From: Microbacterium sp. VKM Ac-2870
GTDB lineage: Bacteria > Actinomycetota > Actinomycetes > Actinomycetales > Microbacteriaceae
Assembly: GCF_015350795.1 (NCBI RefSeq)
Contig: NZ_JADKSH010000006.1
Location: forward strand, 1-64,000
Direction: 5' to 3'
DNA length: 64,000 nt
Shown here piece after piece: positions 59,592-64,000 of the stretch. The notes under the pieces are model-generated. The model ran no database searches and was not told the origin of the DNA. It saw only the letters and a list, made by a program, of their open reading frames with translations. The translations under genes were made by a program, and so were the position numbers. Position 1 is the stretch's first letter. Each line of letters opens with the position of its first letter.

Positions 59592-60863
59592 TCAGCCCAG
59601 GAAGGCGTGGGCGATCGCGAAGATCACGAGGCCCGCCAGCGCGCCGACGATCGTGCCGTTGAGGCGGATGTACTGCAGGTCGCGCCCGACCATCAGCTCG
59701 ATCTTCTCCGTGGTCTCGGCGGGGTCCCACTTCTCGACGGTGTCGGTGATGATCGAGGCGATGTCGTGGCGGTAGCGCTCGACGACGAAGACAGCGGCTC
59801 CGGCGATGCGGTCATCGACACGGTGCTGCAAGGCGGCGTCCGCCGAGAGGCGCTCGCCGATCTCGACGAGCGCGGCCGTCACGCGGCGACGGAGGCCGCT
59901 CGCGGGGTCGGCCAGCGCACTCAGCAGCCCGGTCTTGGCGGTGTTCCACGCCTCGCCGGCCAGCTCGCGCACGCGCGGGCTGTCGAACACGGCCGTCTTG
60001 GCCTCTTCGAGGCGCGCGATCGTGTTCGGGTCGCTCTGCAGATTGTCGGCCAGGCGCGCGAGGTAGCCGTCGACGGCGCGACGCGCGGGGTGATCGGGGT
60101 CTGCCTGGATCGCGGCGACGAACTTGACGGCCTCGTTGTAGACCGTGTCGTCGACCAGGCGCATCGCGACCGAGGGCACCCACGACGGCAGGCGACGCGA
60201 GACGAGGCCGCTGAAGGCCTCGTGGTTGGCGCGCAGCCACGTCGCGATGCTGTCGACTCCGAGATCGACGGCGCCGCGGTGCGCATCGGCATCCACCACG
60301 CGACCAAGCCACGCGCCGACCGTCGGCCCCCACTCGGGGCTCAGCAGGTGCTCGCGCGCGAGGTCGCTGATGAGATCTTGCACCTCGTCGTCGCTGAGCG
60401 CGCGGAGGATGCCGGATGCCACCGCCGAGGCCTCGGCGGCGACGGTCTCCGCGTGGACGGGCTCACGCAGCCAGGCACCCGCCGTGCGTGCGATGGGCGT
60501 CGATTCGAGCTTGGCGCGGACGACCTCGGCTTCGAGGAAGTTGGTCTCGACGAACTCGCCGAGGGTGCGGCCGATCTCATCCTTGCGCTGGGGGATGATC
60601 GCCGTGTGCGGGATCGGGATGCCGAGGGGGTGGCGGAACAGCGCGGTCACGGCGAACCAGTCGGCGAGAGCGCCGACCATGCCGCCCTCGGCCGCGGCCC
60701 GCACATATTCCAGCCACGGGTAGCGCTCCTGCAGCACGAACGCGACGACGAAGACGACCGCCATGAGCACGAGCGCGCTGAGAGCGACGCCTTTCATCAC
60801 CCGGAGAGCGCGCCGGCGTTCCTGATCGGCCGGGCTCAGCAGTTCGGTGGGAGTGCGCGCCAT
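59592..60863 (-). CDS. DUF445 membrane protein
   Basis: 423 residues, DUF445 family. TM near the N-terminus (ALSALVLMAVVFVVAFVLQE), a long amphipathic helical middle part that starts EGGMVGALADWFAVTALF and HPLGIPIPHTAIIPQRKDEI, typical for this family, and a C-terminal TM (LNGTIVGALAGLVIFAIAH). Function unknown; possibly related to cell envelope. Divergent from the metal-sensor gene at 60896 (32 bases). Confidence 0.85.
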   Translation of the reverse strand: MARTPTELLSPADQERRRALRVMKGVALSALVLMAVVFVVAFVLQERYPWLEYVRAAAEGGMVGALADWFAVTALFRHPLGIPIPHTAIIPQRKDEIGRTLGEFVETNFLEAEVVRAKLESTPIARTAGAWLREPVHAETVAAEASAVASGILRALSDDEVQDLISDLAREHLLSPEWGPTVGAWLGRVVDADAHRGAVDLGVDSIATWLRANHEAFSGLVSRRLPSWVPSVAMRLVDDTVYNEAVKFVAAIQADPDHPARRAVDGYLARLADNLQSDPNTIARLEEAKTAVFDSPRVRELAGEAWNTAKTGLLSALADPASGLRRRVTAALVEIGERLSADAALQHRVDDRIAGAAVFVVERYRHDIASIITDTVEKWDPAETTEKIELMVGRDLQYIRLNGTIVGALAGLVIFAIAHAFLG

Positions 60864-60895
60864 CCCGGTAGTCTCGCACGGCGTATCCTGGCCGC

Positions 60896-61168
60896 GTGAT
60901 CGAAGACATCCAGAAGCGCGCCCTGCACCGCACCAGCATCCTCGAGGGGCAGGTACGCGGGCTTGCGCGGATGATCGAGAACGAGGACTACTGCATGGAC
61001 ATCATCGCCCAGTCCCGGGCGATCCAGAAGGCGCTCGCATCGCTCGACAAGCTGCTCATCGAGAACCATCTGCGCACCCACGTCGCGCACATGTTCGCCG
61101 AGGGCGGCGACCAGCGCGACGTCGCGGTCGCCGAGCTGCTGAAGGCCTACGACCTCGAGACGCGCTGA
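60896..61168 (+). CDS. CsoR/RcnR-family metal-sensing repressor
   Basis: 90 residues. All-helical DUF156 fold: HRTSILEGQVRGLARMIENE, then YCMDIIAQSRAIQKALASLD and LIENHLRTHVAHMF. The metal-site residues are C33-H58-H62 with the same spacing as the Cys-His-Cys of CsoR, so the third ligand is His. That would favour a metal other than Cu(I), such as Ni/Co, or a sulfide sensor. Leaderless: TATCCT (60884-60889) 6 bases before GTG 60896. Likely controls a nearby metal transporter or itself. Confidence 0.85.
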   Translation: MIEDIQKRALHRTSILEGQVRGLARMIENEDYCMDIIAQSRAIQKALASLDKLLIENHLRTHVAHMFAEGGDQRDVAVAELLKAYDLETR

Positions 61169-61183
61169 CCGCGGCCGCGAACT

Positions 61184-62344
61184 CTACGCACTGACCGGAC
61201 CCACCCACGCAGCGGCGACGGTCGCGTGCGCCGACTCGGGGTCGGACGGGTGGAACATGCCCGCCAGCACGTCGCGGTAGAGCCGGCTCAGCTCGTTGCG
61301 CGTGAAGTACGACGAACCGCCGGCGACGAGCATCGCCTCATCGACGACCTGCTTCGCCGCGACGACGGTGCGGTGTTTGAGTCCCGAGAGCTTCGGGAAC
61401 CACAGACCGCCGTGGTCGACGAGGGCGTCGACGTCGTGCGCGATGCTCGCGACCTGGGGGAGCAGCCCGTCGTAGGTGAGCGCCATCTCGGCGATGCGCC
61501 AGCGGATGTCGGCATCGTCGCTGTAGGGCCGGCCCGTCTTCTTGGAGGTCCGCGTCTTCGCCGCCGCGATCGCCAGATCGAGCGCGCGCCGGGCGACGCC
61601 CGTGTAGACGGATGCCAGGAGCACCTCGAACACGCTGAAGATGCCGAAGACGATCGGGTCGGGGTTCGGGCCCGGGTCGACGCGGCGCACGACGCGGTCG
61701 GCCGGCGCCGCCGCGGCGTGCAGAACGGTTGTGCGGGACTGGGTTCCGCGCATGCCGACGGTGTCCCAGTCGTCTCGGGTCTCGACCGCCTCCGATCGAG
61801 GCACGAACGCGTAGACCATCTTCGGCGCGGCCGGATCGGTGGTGTCGAGCCCGTGGAGGCCCAGCTGGGTCCACACCGGACCGAGCGACGTGAAGATCTT
61901 CGTGCCCGAGAACGTGTAGCCGCCGTCGGCGTCGGGGGTCGCGACCGTGTCGCTGCCGAACAGCACCAGATCGTTGCCCGCTTCGCTGATGCCGAACGCG
62001 AACACCTCCCCGGCTACCGCCCCGGTCTGCACGAAACTCAGGTCGTCGATGCCACGGTCGGCCATCACCTTTGCGACGCCGGTCCAGACCAGGTGCATGT
62101 TGATAGCCAGCGCCGTGGCCGGTGCGGCGGTGGCGAGCCGCTGCTGCAGCACGGCGGCTTCGGCGAGGCCCAACCCCGCGCCCCCGAGGGCGGTGGGTAC
62201 GAGGATCGAGAGGTAGCCGGCATCCCTCAGCTCGGCGAGATCTTCGTCGGGAAACCGGTTCTCGGCGTCCACCGCCGCAGCACGCGAGCGGATGCGCTCG
62301 AGCAGGTCGTCGGGGAGGTAGACGGTCGGGTCGAAGTCACTCAC
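61184..62344 (-). CDS. Acyl-CoA dehydrogenase-family flavoprotein
   Basis: 386 residues. N-terminal helical domain (LAELRDAGYLSILVPTALGG), middle beta domain (GGYTFSGTKIFTSLGPVWTQ, KMVYAFVPR), and C-terminal helical domain (EVLLASVYTGVARRALDLAI, AKTRTSKKTGRPYSDDADIR), typical of acyl-CoA dehydrogenases or related DszC-type monooxygenases. Uses FAD. GTG 62344. Substrate unknown; the canonical catalytic glutamate could not be assigned. Confidence 0.85.
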   Translation of the reverse strand: MSDFDPTVYLPDDLLERIRSRAAAVDAENRFPDEDLAELRDAGYLSILVPTALGGAGLGLAEAAVLQQRLATAAPATALAINMHLVWTGVAKVMADRGIDDLSFVQTGAVAGEVFAFGISEAGNDLVLFGSDTVATPDADGGYTFSGTKIFTSLGPVWTQLGLHGLDTTDPAAPKMVYAFVPRSEAVETRDDWDTVGMRGTQSRTTVLHAAAAPADRVVRRVDPGPNPDPIVFGIFSVFEVLLASVYTGVARRALDLAIAAAKTRTSKKTGRPYSDDADIRWRIAEMALTYDGLLPQVASIAHDVDALVDHGGLWFPKLSGLKHRTVVAAKQVVDEAMLVAGGSSYFTRNELSRLYRDVLAGMFHPSDPESAHATVAAAWVGPVSA

Positions 62345-62433
62345 CCTTCTATCCTGCCGCTCGCCGGGGGCGGTGGGCGCAGTTCGCTGCGATCGCCGGT
62401 GCCCACGGCCGTCAGACGGGGCAGGATGGAAAG

Positions 62434-62838
62434 GTGATCTCTACCGAGCTGGCGCTTGCCCTTCGCGATGCGGGGCTGGTGTGGCGCCCGGCATCCGGTG
62501 ATCGGTTCCAACTGAACGAGCCCGAGTTCGAGGCCGATGTGTTCACCGTGAGCGAGATGACGATCGAGCCGCGGCAGTATGCGACCGGGGCGATTCTCGC
62601 GTTCAACGGCACGACCGAGTGGGCGCTGGATTCGGTGGCGCAGGCGGACGCCCTGTGGCTGCCGCGGGAGGACCAGTTGCGCGAACTGTTGCGCGGCGGC
62701 TTCCGCAGGCTGGAGCGACTCAACGACACCCACCGCGTGGTGATCGAGTTCGCCGGCGAACGACACACCTTCGAACACCCACAGCCCGAGGACGCCTATG
62801 CACTCGCGCTGCTGCACGTGCTGGGCCGCATCGCCTGA
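62434..62838 (+). CDS. Conserved hypothetical protein, 134 residues
   Basis: Soluble acidic protein (LALALRDAGLVWRPASGDRF, then ALDSVAQADALWLPREDQLR and DTHRVVIEFAGERHTFEHPQ). No family is recognised but it has the look of a protein conserved in Microbacteriaceae. GTG 62434 with AGGATGGAAAG upstream. Divergent from the acyl-CoA dehydrogenase gene (90 bases). Confidence 0.6.
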   Translation: MISTELALALRDAGLVWRPASGDRFQLNEPEFEADVFTVSEMTIEPRQYATGAILAFNGTTEWALDSVAQADALWLPREDQLRELLRGGFRRLERLNDTHRVVIEFAGERHTFEHPQPEDAYALALLHVLGRIA

Positions 62839-62866
62839 GCGCGGGTGCGGTGGCGGATGTCGCGCG

Positions 62867-63622
62867 TCAGCCCAGGGCGTCGAGCAGGTGTCGCATCGTG
62901 TCGTCAGGCAGGTCGCGGTGCGGTGAGTGGCCGGCGCCGGTCACGACCGACATCGTCACGACCGGGTTCTGCAGCACCTCGTCCGCCAGCGCACCGTGGA
63001 AGATAGAGAAGACCTGTGGGTCGGCGGCGATCACATGGGTGGGAATGCTCAGGCGGGCGGCGGCATCGCGGACGTCCCACGGCGAGTTCTGCAGGCTCGT
63101 CTGCTCCACAGCCCACCGGCTGGCCTGCTGCGCGGCGTGCGCCTTGAGCTCGATGTCGTGCGGATGCCACGTCGGATGCTCGGCGCGGACCGCCTCGATC
63201 GAGGGGTCGGCGAACGAGCGTTCCTGGCCGGCCCGGACGACATCGCGGTCGCGTTCGGACAGGAACAGCCCCGGGTCGATGAGGATCAGCCGGCTGGTCC
63301 AGTCCGGATCGGCGGCGCTGGCCACGGTGGCCGCCGCGCCGCCCAGCGAATGGCCGATCGCGAGATCCCAGGGGTGCCCGTCGTCGGCGCGGGTGTGCGC
63401 GACGTCGGCGGCGTATGCCGCGATCGTGTAGTCGAGGGCGCGCGGAGCGGTACCGTGGCCGCGGAGATCGACCGCGGTGGCAAGCCACCCGGCATCCGCC
63501 AGCGTCGTGCCGTAGCGCCACATGAGCGCTCCGGTGGAGCCCAGACCGTGTACGAGCAGCGCGCGACGCGGGGCGTTCGGGTTTCCCCAGGACAGGCGCG
63601 GGAGGATCACCGGTGCGGGCAT
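62867..63622 (-). CDS. Alpha/beta-hydrolase
   Basis: 251 residues. Strand-loop ALLVHGLGSTGALMWR, nucleophile elbow LAIGHSLGGAAATV, an Asp strand (HVIAADPQVFSIF) and catalytic His in VTGAGHSPHRDLPD. Similar to small esterases or non-heme peroxidases; substrate unknown. TAGGCT (63629-63634 on minus) lies 6 bases before ATG 63622, suggesting a leaderless transcript. Confidence 0.85.
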   Translation of the reverse strand: MPAPVILPRLSWGNPNAPRRALLVHGLGSTGALMWRYGTTLADAGWLATAVDLRGHGTAPRALDYTIAAYAADVAHTRADDGHPWDLAIGHSLGGAAATVASAADPDWTSRLILIDPGLFLSERDRDVVRAGQERSFADPSIEAVRAEHPTWHPHDIELKAHAAQQASRWAVEQTSLQNSPWDVRDAAARLSIPTHVIAADPQVFSIFHGALADEVLQNPVVTMSVVTGAGHSPHRDLPDDTMRHLLDALG

Positions 63623-63647
63623 GCTGCCAGCCTAAGCCGGGCCGTGT

Positions 63648-64000
63648 TCACGTGATGATCGGGACGGGCTCGGTGTCGGGGATGGGGCTGACGTCGCGGC
63701 CCCGCAGATCGGGGAAGCCGCGTACGCAGGCCGCTGCCACGATGGCGCCGACGATCGCGAAACCGGCTGCCGCCGCGTAGGCGCCGGCATATCCTCTGCC
63801 GTCGATGACGAACCCGGCGATGGCCGAGCCCAGGGCGGCGCCGATGAGCTGGCCGGTGCCGATCCACCCGTAGGCCTCGGCGGTCTCGCTGAACTTGACG
63901 GATGCCGAGGTCATCGCGAACATGACGGCCAGTGCCGGAGCGATCCCGACGCCCGCGAGTACGAGGCACGCCCCGACCCACCAGGGAGTCGCGCCGAGGC
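63648..64000 (-). CDS. MFS transporter, C-terminal part only (partial)
   Basis: The right edge of the window cuts the gene. About 117 residues of the C-terminal part are present: AGVGIAPALAVMFAMTSASV, then GTGQLIGAALGSAIAGFVID (TM helix) and AGAYAAAAGFAIVGAIVAAA, followed by a short polar tail. This is the last two or three helices of a major-facilitator transporter, perhaps a sugar or drug exporter. The 5' end lies beyond position 64000. Confidence 0.8.
   Translation of the reverse strand, partial: LGATPWWVGACLVLAGVGIAPALAVMFAMTSASVKFSETAEAYGWIGTGQLIGAALGSAIAGFVIDGRGYAGAYAAAAGFAIVGAIVAAACVRGFPDLRGRDVSPIPDTEPVPIIT

Noticed and set aside
1..64000. CRISPR arrays, rRNA genes, riboswitches
   Set aside because: No regularly spaced repeats, no rRNA-like sequence and no recognisable riboswitch core were seen on reading the window.

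Overview
The window looks like a high-GC actinobacterial chromosome, most likely Microbacteriaceae and close to Microbacterium. This rests on gene content (Lsr2 xenogeneic silencers, DUF6412 next to a YidC paralogue, DUF6510 next to a molybdenum oxidoreductase), on lipoprotein signal sequences, on promoters with a TANNNT -10 hexamer six bases before the start codon (leaderless genes), and on overall codon style. No taxonomic search was possible, so genus level is inference.

Bases 1 to about 20 kb are an accessory defence-type island of cassettes separated by insertion-sequence debris. In order: a 5'-truncated IS3 element (72-1067); a two-gene AbiTii-like plus SF1-helicase unit (1225-4997); a lower-GC pair of a ThsB-like TIR protein and a SLATT-type membrane protein (5330-6798); an unrecognised three-gene unit (7273-10394); an IS481 remnant cut by a complete IS3 element (10953-12476) that also ends a NERD-domain pseudogene (12474-13281); and a five-gene minus-strand operon (19666 to 13501) that I read as a GTPase-associated conflict system: metallophosphoesterase, helical GASH-like protein, two double-GTPase-type P-loop proteins and a GAP1-N2-like protein. 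The best candidates for undescribed biology are the TIR-SLATT pair, the AbiTii-helicase pair and the three-gene unit.

From about 20 to 36 kb come envelope and housekeeping genes: three lipoproteins (one frameshifted), VOC and SRPBCC proteins, a MerR regulator with a palindromic operator, a cold-shock protein, an APC permease, DUF6412-YidC, a 44-residue Lsr2-like peptide, a LuxR-type regulator facing a DUF485-ActP acetate uptake operon, an O6-alkylguanine transferase homologue lacking its catalytic cysteine, and a very large SF1 helicase-like protein with a degenerate P-loop.

From 36 to 49 kb: MscL, an FmdB-type zinc ribbon, 5-formyltetrahydrofolate cyclo-ligase divergent from GalU, an amidohydrolase, tRNA-Ala(CGC), full-length Lsr2, an FMN reductase, several regulators (GlxA-like, XRE/MmyB-like, TetR), and a translationally coupled molybdopterin oxidoreductase / flavin reductase / DUF6510 operon next to a PucR-type regulator. 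From 49 kb to the end: small-molecule and metal metabolism, with an acyl-CoA synthetase, an amino-acid dehydrogenase, an atypical P1B-type ATPase, an IclR regulator divergent from histidine ammonia-lyase, a SixA-like phosphatase, a DUF445 membrane protein, a CsoR/RcnR-type regulator, an acyl-CoA dehydrogenase, two alpha/beta hydrolases, and an MFS transporter that runs off the right edge.
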